The notes beneath the pieces were generated by a model that had not been told where the DNA came from, ran no database searches, and saw nothing but the letters and a program-made list of their open reading frames with translations. From Cyathus striatus (taxonomy: Eukaryota > Basidiomycota > Agaricomycetes > Agaricales > Nidulariaceae): DNA of 64,000 nt. How positions within the stretch are numbered: position 1 is the stretch's first letter; every line of letters starts with the position of its first letter. The stretch is from the NCBI GenBank assembly GCA_025738555.1, contig JAOVFP010000017.1, positions 1,054,001 through 1,118,000 of the forward strand. Direction: 5' to 3'. Shown piece by piece: positions 47,701 through 58,861 of this stretch. The position numbers were made by a program, and so were the translations under genes.

Positions 47701-50120
47701 TTATGCTTCATCCATGTCAGGTGTCATGTTAGCACTCCCAGTATAATAGTTGTCGACCATCAAAAGTGTCTCCCTCTTCATATTTTCAATCACAAAATCC
47801 TGTATTCGAGTCAACATAAACTCCTCCGGTTTAAAGGTTTCAGTCTTTATTATATTGTCGGATGGATCTGAATATAGAAGTGGGAAGCTGTTAGTCTGCA
47901 CACTATATGCAAAGAAGAAGACAACAACAACACACCTCCAACCCATTGTGAGAGCTTCCAGGTCCTATAGAAATAGAGTTCCATAAGTCCCGATTCAACA
48001 TAACAGCCACAGTCCAAAGTATCCTTGTTTTGAAGCTGATAGATACGACTTCGCAACTTTCTCTCCACAGGTACATTATTATCACCTGCCATAATTACCG
48101 ACCGAGGACCGGGAACTCCTAGTATAGTCAGAACCTTCTTTTTATCACCTTCACCATTGAGCTCACCATTGAGCTCACCATTGAGCGCGTAATTTCGCTG
48201 GATATGATGCCTTGGACATTGTACGTTATTGGAATTTGTCGTCAGCCCCTCTAAGGCAAGTAGACGGTCGACGTATGCAAACTCAGACCCCTTCGACGTC
48301 GCTGGATCACTCAAGGCGCTTCTTCGAAGTCCACTACCCCGCTTTTGAGCTCCCTCGTCAAGGAAAAGGTTTATGTCTGATGAACAATGAGTGCTTTAAA
48401 AGACAAGTGAAAGGAACAGAGAGACATATGCGACTCTTCGTCTTCATCCAAGAACTCGAATGGGATATTGTGACTCCCACTCCCTCTGACTTCATATTTA
48501 AAAGGAGAGGTTGGTGTTTTTCCTGTAAATAAAGTCAACTTCATTCATTATGAGCTAACAGTTGATGTACCAATCACTTCGATATCAGAGCCCAACTCAA
48601 TGGGACACACTTTTAGTTTGGTACATATCTGTGGAACAGTTACATACTAGTAAGTGTGTCGCTGACTATTTCTACATCCGAGTCCGAATCAATGGCGGAG
48701 CCGTTACACCCAACAAATATGATACTCAACTCCCCTATGCATGATGTAACTTTTATATGTACATTCTCTTCCAAGAATATCTTTACATCTGCTTTAGGAT
48801 TGAGAACAAGTCTCTGGAAGGGTGAATAGGCAAAGGTAGAAACATTTTTAGAAGGGTGATCTATGTGGCCGTCTTTGAAAGAGTAAGCAATATTTCACTG
48901 TAATTTGAAGCTACTTACTGTTGAGATGTTGGCTTGATGAAACAATCCCCAAGTCCAACTCTGACTCCTCTATCGGAGCAATTGGGGCTTTATCCACTTT
49001 TGATAGTAATGTGGGGTCAATGTGTGTGTACAGAGTGCTACCACCGCCATTCTCCAGTTCCTCGGGTGTTGGTGCCGCTGCTTTCAGCTTGGACAAGAGC
49101 ATGGACACTCATTCGGCGAAGGGCTGTGACTAAAGTAAGAAACAAGGTGAACATAACTGAATAATTAGATGCATACCATAAAGGTGCCGTTAATCATTCC
49201 TGAAGGCTGAGAAGACTAGATTTAGAAGATAATTAATTAATCATGAGATCGAAGGGTTAGGCACATACTATGGATTTGGTACCACCAATCATTCCTGAAA
49301 AGGAAGGCTGAGAAAACCAAAATTAGAGTTGAGAAGCATGGAGATGATCGACAATCAGCGCTTCTGCTTACATAATCAGCGCTGGGCTGGAATGGAATAA
49401 CAAGTCAGCAGTACTTAGAACATGAAAAATGATAATCATACTGTCAGTTTGGGGGAGTCAGGAAAATTATAGGTTGCATGAACCGAGGTTCTACCAGAAA
49501 CCATGCCAAAATCCGGGGGTGAACCGGCAGAAAATACTGCTTCACTAATGTCCCCTGGTGGTGGTATTGGTGGTTTCGATGGCCCAGATGCTGGGGGGGG
49601 GGCTCTGCTCATCTTCCCTAGTGGCAGTATTGGTGGTTTTGTTGCGCTCAGTCCTTCAGAAATTCTGGGAGGATTTTCTGGTGTCTCTGCCGTAGTGGAA
49701 GAAGAAACCTTTGGAATTTCTGAAGAACTCAGAATAACAGAACCACCAATACCGCCACCAGGGAAGACAAGCAGATCCCTCCCCTCAGCATCCAAGCCAT
49801 CAGCTCCTCCAAGAAATGCTGTATTATCGATATCCATGCCAACATCACGTTTGGGAGGCCCACTGGCATCCAACTGGCCAATGGCTGAGGGACCATCAAC
49901 GTCAGCAGTCGGTGTAGGAGGGGGAGACATGACAACATCCAAGCCAGGTCGCCCTAAACATGTCTGTGCAATATCGGGGTCCTCACGAGACTTTCCAAGT
50001 CTTGCTGATCTTCTTGTTAATACTCCGCCTGTGGAGGCTATAAAACGTCAAAATTAGAGAAGTTCTCAGTAAGAGTTGTGACTTACCTTTGGGAGTTGTT
50101 TTCTTGGAAGTACGCACCAT
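47701..50120 (-). CDS. Uncharacterised multi-exon gene with a long disordered N-terminus
   Basis: The start is MVRTSKKTTPK (ATG at 50118-50120; an upstream in-frame ATG exists). After an intron: STGGVLTRRSARLGKSRED and SPPPTPTADVDGPSA, then a Pro/Gly/Ser-rich exon (49942-49436). Middle exons include KVDKAPIAPIEESELDLG (about 49020) and DSDSDVEIVSDTLT (about 48690). The penultimate exon starts near MSDPATSKGSEFAYVDRLLA (48314), with a triple NGEL repeat, VLTILGVPGPRSVIMAG and CGCYVESGLMELYFYRTWKL. The last exon (47701-47895;  intron 47896-47942) ends VDNYYTGSANMTPDMDEA. The stop TAA begins at 47703, right against the foldback element, so the true C-terminus may have been cut. The family is unknown; LTRRSARL-type N-termini occur in nuclear proteins. 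Middle exons are uncertain. Confidence 0.5.
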
Positions 50121-51300
50121 TGAGGGAAATTTAGGAGTATGGAGTGGGTACGTTTCTGTGTTTTTGAGTACCATTAACTAAATCTGTAATCCGTTGCCGA
50201 GGACTTGGACCGTTCCAAATACACTAATCACATGGCCCACAGTTGTCCATACATGCTGTTTTGGAAGTATTTGATCGCAATACCCCTGTATATACATTAT
50301 GCGATGGGAAGGACCATTCTGGGTTTGCTAAACATGTGGAATCTAATCGCACAAGCAAAAAATGAGGGCAATACGATTGTTCCAAAACCTTAGCATCTTA
50401 AGCGATGAATTGCATGATTGGGAGTAATCAGCATGAGACATTTCATGGTACAGCTGGCACCCTCTGATAATCAAGCTGTTTTGTCGTCGTTTCTTCCCTG
50501 CCCTTCTTCACAAAGTCAGTAATAATGTATGTTTCATAAATTGCTGCTATTGGTCATTTTATAATACTCTATAGGATGACATATTATGATCACTGAAAGA
50601 AGACTGCTGATGTTATAGAAATTACTACTATCTGAGGTCTCTCGAAGTTCAGAGTGGACTCTAGTGGGGGGTTTATTTTTAACGCCTTCAATCTTGTCAT
50701 TCAAAATGAGGACGATGAAATTACTCACATCCCAAATGATAGTAATTTTGGATCTCATCTTCCTGAAGAAGGTTATCTCTTTAACATGTTCATTTTCTGC
50801 GGTGAGGTACATCTTATCATTTTCTGTTAATGTGGTATACTTACGATTTCAGTAGATGAATCCATGGAATATTGGACCGCATATAAACTCATTCATACCA
50901 ATCGAGTTTTCTTGTTGGTCTCCCTCCGACAACTTTATTCTTGATAAATATGAAGTTATCCGCTATTTCATAGAGCGGTGCGAACCCCATTGTCCTATCA
51001 CCTACTTTAATTCCAACCAAGTGAGATGGATACCATGTACAGCAGACGAGCCTCTGAAGCTACAAACAGCAATAACTCAGGCAGTGGTTATCTGGATTGG
51101 AAATGGGTATTTGCATGACGGGAAACCCGGCTTTCGAAGCCTTTTTGTAGAGCCAATTAAAATGTATGTGGTTTGAAACTATGGGCATCAGGTCGCATGT
51201 GGGTTTCCTGAGGAAGAGGATCCATATCCTGTCTATTTTTATGAGAGTGGCCATGGTCCTTGTGATGTGATTGGCATTAATACCTCATAGTCAATAATTT
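50121..51300 (+). pseudogene. Coding fragments of unknown family
   Basis: Plus-strand protein-like text: FNAFNLVIQNEDDEITHIPN and FGSHLPEEGYLFNMFIFC (about 50670-50800), then, in another frame, IPIEFSCWSPSDNFILDKYE, ITYFNSNQVRWIPCTADEP and WIGNGYLHDGKPGFRSLFVE (50856-51176), and perhaps VACGFPEEEDPYPVYFYESG after a further shift. A possible intron (GTGAGG...TTTCAG, about 50800-50850) joins the first two, but not cleanly. I cannot name it. The stretch 50121-50640 shows no gene. Confidence 0.35.
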
Positions 51301-51439
51301 GTAAATATTCTTTCATTTCAACTTGCCAACTTGTTGGAGCCAAGAACGACGTAAGCTACAGTCAGAGATAACCTGAGATAACTTTACATTTGCCACTGAA
51401 GGACACACAGTCTCTGAAGTGCTCAAAAAAAGGTAGTGA

Positions 51440-51531
51440 ACACCACAGGATTCAAACCTTGGACACCTGGCTTTCACACTGAATAAGAAAATCAACCAAT
51501 CAACCTATCAACCACTGAACCAAGAGGCCTT
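51440..51531 (-). repeat. tRNA-derived SINE head
   Basis: On the minus strand TGGTTCAGTGG (51512-51522) fits a pol III A box and GGTTTGAATCC (51448-51458) a B box, about 55 bases apart and in the right order, starting from AGGCCTCT. The stretch does not close a cloverleaf acceptor, so it is a tRNA-derived head, not a tRNA gene. The body would lie at lower coordinates; I cannot see where it ends. Confidence 0.5.
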
Positions 51532-53136
51532 TAAGTCAGCTTGACAATCGAATCAATTTGACCACACTCTCAACAGATGTCAATATTGTCTCGCATCCTT
51601 CGTCATCATGCCCAACAGTGACAACACAACTTTTTAATTAGTCACTCACCATCTTCTGTCCTCTTGTCACTATTTCACATGCACTTCACCACACTTTGCA
51701 CATATTTGTATGCGTAACTGATCTCTTACATCAAATGCCCTCATCACTACCTTCCTCCTTTGGGTATCCCTCCTCATCGTTGATGGACTGATGGTGGCTG
51801 TTTACCCCCTTCCTTGGTCATCATGCGCAACAGTGAGAACATAAATATAACATTTACAACTCCAGTTTTGCTCATTTCTCTTAGATCTTTTCATCGATTT
51901 AGATGTACTGTATTATGCACACAACATATTGTAATAGGTATATAATAAATATTAACTTAGACGTGTAGAGTCCGAAATATGTCAAAAGTAAGAGAATGGT
52001 TATCTTCATTTCACAACAATATAACTATTATTTTGTATGATCAATAAATAGTATATATATGAGTTATTGAATTACATACTTCTTCATTGTCTGTAATTCA
52101 CTACAAGATGGAACTTTTACAAGAAAAATATATGAAAAATGCGAATAGTAATTTTGCAATATATACTTGACCAGCAATGAATATTCAGTATCCCTACCTC
52201 GGATGTGTTTATATAGGGTACTGGAGGATAGCACAAAAGAGTTTGTGGTGATACATAGTGACTTGAAAAAGATATTGCGACATGAGATGTTAAGAACATT
52301 ATGTTTATGGCTACCAGAAGCATTTACAGTCTTTGACCACTTTTGTGAGCATATCTACTTACCCACTTCGTCAAATTCTTAGATTTCTTTTGCCGTGTAC
52401 TCCTATGAATCTGGTGAATTCAACCACATAATCTAGATAGTATTTGGATTGCTGTTTACATTTTAATCTTTGAAGAGGTACCTTTTATGTAGTACATTTG
52501 GTTAACCTTGTTTATATCACTACAAACATGTTGTGCATGTATAGAAGGTTAGAATGTAGCAATACGTTATTCACTATACTAATTGCATTGCTAGCTTCGA
52601 GAAGATAAAGATAGAATAGTCTGTTACTCACTACAACTTCTTTGTACATTGGTGTGACAATTTGTGCGTATCGTATCAAGCCTTGCTAATGTTCCAAACA
52701 AAAATACATTGAAAGCTGTTATAATTTACTTTATAATACTATACCATATGAAAGCTGTGTCACAGATGGGGTGGTAAGAAGATAATCACTTCCTCTTTTC
52801 AGATATATTTGATCATTTATAACTTATATCAAAGTCAATATACGTATATTAGATCTTATTGTATATAAAACACATTCCATTACAATCTATTAGAGTAACT
52901 AATAGACTCAAGCAAAAATTGGGCTGTAAATGGAGGAACTGTGAGCTCACTGTGATGTATGATGAGGGCCATTAGTCTATCACTGATGACTTACCCTAAT
53001 GAGGAAGGCAGTGGTGTTTGATCTTTTCTATCTTGCTTTACATGTCTAGTCACATAAATAAGTTGTAAGTAATGTATTTTCCAAATCTACATGTAGGGTA
53101 TAACAGATTCAAAAATAGAATGGCAACTAACATATT
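51532..53136. other. AT-rich non-coding stretch
   Basis: No open frame above 71 codons with any family resemblance. No strong repeat noticed apart from a few cttcatc/ttcgtcatcatg words near 51600 and 51810. Confidence 0.4.
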
Positions 53137-54879
53137 CTACTTATCCAATAGCTCAGGTATAGTACGTCCACTCTCCTCCATCATCCTAATTAATAAGTCA
53201 TTCTTCTCAATTTGCAACTTAAGCTGTGACCTCAAATCTTGCAGTTCCTCTGCCCTCACTTCCTTTAGTCTATTAGTAAGATTATGAAATAATTCGGCGA
53301 TTTCGAGTGCAGTTTTATCACCAAATGGTGTTTTACGTAATGTATGTGAGGTGAAATGCATTGCCGACCCTTCCCCAGTATGTCATCCGAGAACCATCAT
53401 CCAGGCACCGGTCTGATGGCACAAATGTTCACTCTAATGGATCAATTAATACAATTGTTGTACCCCCCAAAAAAGAAGAAACAAACCCTTTCAATAAGTT
53501 CTTTCACACGACAATTAAATCTCTTCGAGGCAGCACCTTTCGTAGGAATTAATGTTGGAAGAGATTGTCTACGTTTGATAGCTAGTCTAGATTTAGTAAC
53601 TGAAACACTCAATTAATATTAAAGGACTAACCCTGTACTTTGCTTCCAAGTTGGACACCTTGTACCTCACTGAAGTCTTGCATGACACGATGGCGTCGTG
53701 TAGTTGTGGTTGCTGACGATGGGGGTGGCAATGGCAATGGCAATGTGGACAGGGTGACAGTTCTTTGGGATATTCTAATAAGGTAGGGATCAATAACTTG
53801 AGAAGGTCGTAATAGGTTGTCTGTAGCCAACGATGTGTTGTCCAATGTGTCGCAGAAATTGTATGAGGTCGACGGCGCAGGTTGCGGTGGTGCCGAGCCG
53901 AACACAGTTGGTAGCAGTGGCAAACCCTCAGGGTTAGCTACCACAGGTAGGAGTGGTGGCAGTGGTAACAAATCAATACTCATAGGTGTCGGGAGTGGGA
54001 TGGCTATTGAGGTGTTAGACTGTAAGGTGGTTTCAGCTGTTAAAGCATATTCTATATGCGGAGCATTGCCAGTCGACAGTGTATTGCTCCCCTGGAAATG
54101 TCATCAGAAAACCCTACATTAAAACTAAAGTAAGCTCACATTTCCCTGGCATGGACGTCTTATGGGAACCGATATTTCCAGTGCCGTCGATTGGGATGCT
54201 GGTGGAGAGGCATTCTGTAACAAGTATAAATGAGGAAAGTATATGAAAAGTATAATGAGAGAAGCTTACTGCAGAGGCCATGGCTTTCTTCTGTAAGGTG
54301 AACATACCAGAACGTGTTAGCACAGAGTATTAATAAATATAATGAGAGGAACTTACAGACAATGCGGCAGCTTTCTTCTACAGAAAAAACATGTCAAACG
54401 TATTATAGAATAATATAATGAAATGAGCTTACAGCTTTGGCGGAGGCTTTCTTCTGCAAGGAGAACATATCAGGACAGGTTATATATAATATAATAAAGG
54501 AGGGGTTTACTGCTGAGGTGGTGACTTTCTTCTGAAAGGGAATCATGTCAGGACATAATGTAGAAAAGTATAAAGAGAGAAGCATACAGCAGGGCTGGGA
54601 GCTTTCTTATGCAAGGGGGATGTGTCAGGACAGACATAACTTTCTAAAAGATAAATAAGTGTACTACTGAGGCGGCAGCCTTCGTCAGCGAAGAGGGCAG
54701 ATGAGGTCAGAACATATAATTAATACCTGCAAATATTGACAGAACTCACACTTCACAGGGTACAACTGCCTGAAGGTTCAGAAACGTTTTGTTTGGCCTT
54801 CTGAAATGTGTGGATCCGATACAGTAATCTGAATGATAGTGCCTACCTTCTGGTGCTTTCCAGTAGAATGTCTACCCAT
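53137..54879 (-). CDS. Uncharacterised gene with a tandem array of 21-nt microexons
   Basis: The start is MGRHSTGKHQK (54847-54879, donor GTAGGC). The next exon is AKQNVSEPSGS (from 54800), with a possible TGA in its 3' end. Then come microexons encoding KxAxxxA: 54588-54605, 54511-54531 (KKVTTSA), 54433-54453 (KKASAKA), 54357-54377 (KKAAALS) and 54270-54290 (KKAMASA), each between AG and GT, plus a decayed one at 54668-54682. Next come NASPPASQSTALEIS (from about 54213), GSNTLSTGNAPHIEY on to LPLPPPSSATTTTRRHRVMQ (about 54090-53630), TKSRLAIKRRQSLPTLIPTK with FNCRVKELIER (about 53600-53490), and a coiled-coil end LFHNLTNRLKEVRAEELQDL to ESGRTIPELLDK (53137). The basic repeats suggest a nuclear or DNA-binding role; that is inference. 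The joint before the last exon is unresolved. Confidence 0.55.
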
Positions 54880-55289
54880 CACTACCGGAATGAAAGTAGG
54901 GGAGAAGATGCAAGGGGAGAAATGAAGGGAAGATGGTAACAAGGAAACGTGCGATGTATTTAGGGGCTCACAAACAAGAGTGATACCGTTAACTAAAACA
55001 CATTTTCATGTCATGTGGACAATTATCCAAGAATCATGTGTGATGAAGGATCGGCTTGATGGATCAGGAAAGCCAAGAGAAGCAGTCGAAAGAAGTCAGG
55101 GCAATTAAAATCATCAAGATTGCTTTAGCCTTTAGTATGTGTGATCAGTCGACTACCAGATATGGAAATGGCTAAGTTTCCGATTCCCCAACCCACCATA
55201 TCAGAAACTTTAACAATTCTCAGTAATCCACTAATTCAAACATCTATACCAATTGTTAGATATTCTGGGTTGCACAGCTTCCTTGACAG

Positions 55290-55412
55290 CTGTCACTTGT
55301 CACCTGTCATACTTGACAGATCTGTGATTGACAGATACTTGATTGACAGTTCTGTGATTGACAGATACTTGATTGACAGATTTGTGATTGACAGATTGAC
55401 AGCTGTCAGTTA
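55290..55412 (+). repeat. Tandem TTGACAG repeats upstream of the KDZ gene
   Basis: tgattgacagatacttgat and variants recur: TTGACAG appears about nine times between 55305 and 55405, partly as a period of about 32 bp, bounded by gacagctgtca palindromes. The position, 180-300 bases before the transposase start, suits transposase binding sites or promoter elements. Confidence 0.6.
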
Positions 55413-55455
55413 CCTTAGTTACAGGACTTTGGTTGGACTTTGGTAGACTTACTCA

Positions 55456-55464
55456 GTATATAAA
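55456..55464 (+). promoter_or_regulatory. TATA box of the KDZ transposase gene
   Basis: GTATATAAA lies about 175 bases upstream of the chosen ATG at 55638, following the TTGACAG repeats. The spacer is pyrimidine-rich, as in many fungal leaders. Confidence 0.4.
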
Positions 55465-55637
55465 CACTCTGTAACTTGGTAGTTGTAAACAAGTTTCCTC
55501 CCCATCTTGTGTCTGTGTCAGTGTTTGTGTCTGAGTTCTTGCACCTTTACCACTCTCTCTTTGCTCCATTATCTCACCCTATTCTCTCATTCACTCCTCT
55601 CTATTCTTGTTACTTCTCACACCAATCTCTACGAAGG

Positions 55638-58600
55638 ATGACACGGACAGTTCAGTTTCGTCATGTTGAACCCATTAAAACTCATCCACCAGAAAAGTTT
55701 GTGCACATGGGGCAGGACACAGCTTTGGAAGTTCAAGCCAGTGCATTTTCTACCAGCTCTCCACAGAGAAAACCACGGTCTTATTCAAGCAGATGCTCCG
55801 TTACATCTAAACGACATCTTAAAAAAATAATATCTAGACGTTGTTTGCCTCAAACGGAACCTTCTGAAATGAGAAGCTTAGAAATGATGAACATTTTTCG
55901 AAATTTACCTGATTTGTCCTCTGGTGATGGTTCAGAGACCATGGGTTATGATCAATTCGGAGGAGGTTTTAACTTTAGTGGTACTGAAGTACAGGCACCG
56001 GTCAGAGGTTCGAATGATACCGCTGAAGATGAGAGCTATGAGGAATACGAAAATTCCGTTGTTAATAGCAGTGTTGGGTTTTACCAAGTGTCGCAGGAAT
56101 TGTTTGTTGTACAAGGTTGGGATAAACAACATAGCAAGGGGACTCCGGTGAGTAAAACATAATATATGTCATATATCCAACTTGAACTCAATTGCTTAAA
56201 GAACCATTGGTACCATCTCCAGTGGTGGTTAGTGGAAGGAACAATGGAAGCAGCTTGCATGTGTCCACAAGGACCTTCAAACTGTGTGCATGCACGACTT
56301 CTCAAGAAGCTAGGGGTTACAAAATTCCCAAGAGACGATCGTATACCTTTAGGTAAGATATGATGCTACAGCTACATAAAGGCAGATGCTTATTCAGACT
56401 TCTCAGAACCCGATAGAGTTATAATGGTCTTTCTTGACTTGGACTTCTCTCCTTTTTACTTATTTTCTGTTTCATCTGGCACTGAAATGATTGAGCAGGT
56501 TATTGTCATTCATGAAGAAGTGGAGCATAGTGTTGTGGTCTGGAAATGTAGAAAATGTGGACTGTCCGGCTGTCAACATATCAACAGCTCAAAGCGCTAC
56601 TTTAATTCATTAAAACAATTGGCCCCTATAAGCCCAGACATTGATTCGAGTCCACCTCAGATTACCAGTAAATACTGGTTTACCGCTACCACAACTTGTA
56701 TATTCCAGCTGATGGTCTATTTTAGATCAGAATAATCATTTGTTACATTCTGCTGCTGATGGTGATATAGCTATATTGCATCTTCCGATAATGCCACCTG
56801 TATGGGCAGCTTTAAAAAGCGACCGTCAGCTATATGACAAGATGGCATGCATGCTGTCATCGGAGCCCACTTTGATAAAGCTGGGAGACAACTTCCGATG
56901 TATTTATGGTTCCAGCATTGAAGAAGCCAGAGATTTGATCGAAAAGTCATGTATTGTCTATGGAACGGAGAGCACATTTAAAACCAAGATTCAGCTCCGC
57001 CAATGCCTGAAGTGTCGAAATCGATTTATCGGGCCAGACTGCCGAGAGATCGGCATTTTAAATCTCAACAACAGGTCTCTATTCACGCATATGCTTCTGG
57101 AGTGTTATACAACAAACTTTGCATCTTCAGAGACACCAATGGTAGCCTTCACCACTGACACAACTCGAACATATATAAATTCTGGGAAGGGAATACCTTT
57201 TGTTTCCAATCTAACCTTTCATGCTGCGTGGTTTGCTTATGCCGATTTGGTCATTCTGGAGAATGATATGACATGCGATATTTGTGGACCTACACCTGAT
57301 GAGGTCATTTTCGATGGGGTTTCCATTTCTTTCAGTTGGAAGCAAATTCGGGAAATGATTAGACCCCCAACAACAATATCTGACCGTTCGCAAGAAAGAG
57401 GCGAAGCATGTTACATCCCGAAACAACAGCTGATTGAAGACATCAAGCTAAGACATCTTGTCCGGAAGGCACTGACAGGTAAATCACCATTTTCTCTGGC
57501 CAACAATTGTGATAACACTGACGAAACCGATGACGAGATAGCGGCTACATTGATTAATTCTCGCTTAGAAGTAGGAAAAGAAAAAGAAATAAAAGAAATA
57601 GAAAATTGCCTTGCTTGTCTTCCAGGTGTGAGAGTAGGACTGAGGGCATTAAACACACATCTTGGGGATTTTGTAGAGAGGGTACTCAGGGAGAATTCCG
57701 TCGAAAAGGGAGCTTGGCCGCATCAGACATATATAAAATTCTTCTTCAGGCAAGTTATAATAGTATTTTCGGTTTTCGGTTTTTACCTTGCTAAATTCAT
57801 GTAATACTAAATTGCAGCAGAGGAGTCTGTCGTGCAGATGGTTAACAGACTTAGTTATCAGAGTCTTTGCACTTTCTAACAAAATCCTAGCAAAGACAAT
57901 GTGTCTTTGTTGACGCGGATACCTGCAATATATATGGTACTCAGACATGAAGTCCAAATAAACTCAAAACTCTCCCTGGACATTGTTGGAGTCTGTAATT
58001 GGATCACAATGCGTGCACATAAAGTGCTTTCAAAACTTATAACACAAAGTCCAGTGCACCCTATCAATCAAGATATAGTCCAAGTTACGGACAACTGGAA
58101 GACTGTATGCACTTGTAAATTATTTCATAAATACAGACACTGACATCTTTATTTATTTAGACAGGGTCATGCTACAGTATGCCTATGGTAAGATATAGAC
58201 CTAAGTACCCAAGGCTAAAGCATGATCAAACTGCAGAAAAAGCGGTGTTGGGTGCCGGAAGAGGTTCTCAATGTGCCAAGTATTTCAGCCAGTACTCTCA
58301 ACAAACATTAATGGGTGGTATTATGGCGGTATGGTGCACACAGTCCATTTGCTATGGTTTCCATTGCATGCCCATGAGTGAAGGATGCAATGATGTTTTT
58401 TCAGCCTTGTACACACATTGGGAAGTCCCTCCCAAAAGAGTTATTTATGACTTTGCATGCACATTGGGTCCTTATTGCATGACAAGAGAAGGCAGATTTT
58501 TTGCAAACACAGATTTTGTGATTGATTGTTTTCATGCACCTGGCCACACCAAATGTGCCCCAGCATGCTTTCTAAAATCTTATGCCAAAGCAGATCTGAG

Positions 58601-58778
58601 ACTAAAAGCCATTAATTCTAGTGCAGCGGAGTGCAGTAATGCGGTTCTTGCACACATTCGAAAATCAGTCAGCTATATGGGTCAATATAGGGCTACACTT
58701 TACATGAAGACTTTCATTTCTATATATAATCAAGGGTTGACAGTAAAACGTCGCCAGCATAAGCATTTAACTACTTAA
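55638..58778 (+). CDS. KDZ-type transposase with SWIM-like zinc cluster
   Basis: Start MTRTVQFRHVEPIKTHPPEK; an upstream frame lacks an ATG. Exon 1 is 55638-56147, exon 2 is 56202-56352, with further exons to 58778. Exon 2 holds ACMCPQGPSNCVHARLL, a CxCx6CxH SWIM-type cluster. KCRKCGLSGCQHINSSK is a second cluster (about 56550). The core follows: LPIMPPVWAALKSD, CLKCRNRFIGPDCREIGI, AFTTDTTRTYINSGKGIPF, TFHAAWFAYADLVILEND, FDGVSISFSWKQIREMIRPP (56740-57804), a coil of charged residues, then GGIMAVWCTQSICYGFH, VIYDFACTLGPYCMTREGRF, FVIDCFHAPGHTKC and NSSAAECSNAVLAHIRKSVS. The D, DxFHxxxHxxC and E set is the KDZ (Kyakuja-Dileera-Zisupton) transposase pattern. It looks nearly intact; a stop in SLCTF*QNPS (about 57880) is probably removed by an intron, which I could not fix exactly. 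Confidence 0.8.
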
Positions 58779-58861
58779 AAATATATCTATTAGAACACTA
58801 ATTCCTACAATATATGTTGAATTTCTGTTTTATCATATACAAATGAACTCTGTTACTACCT

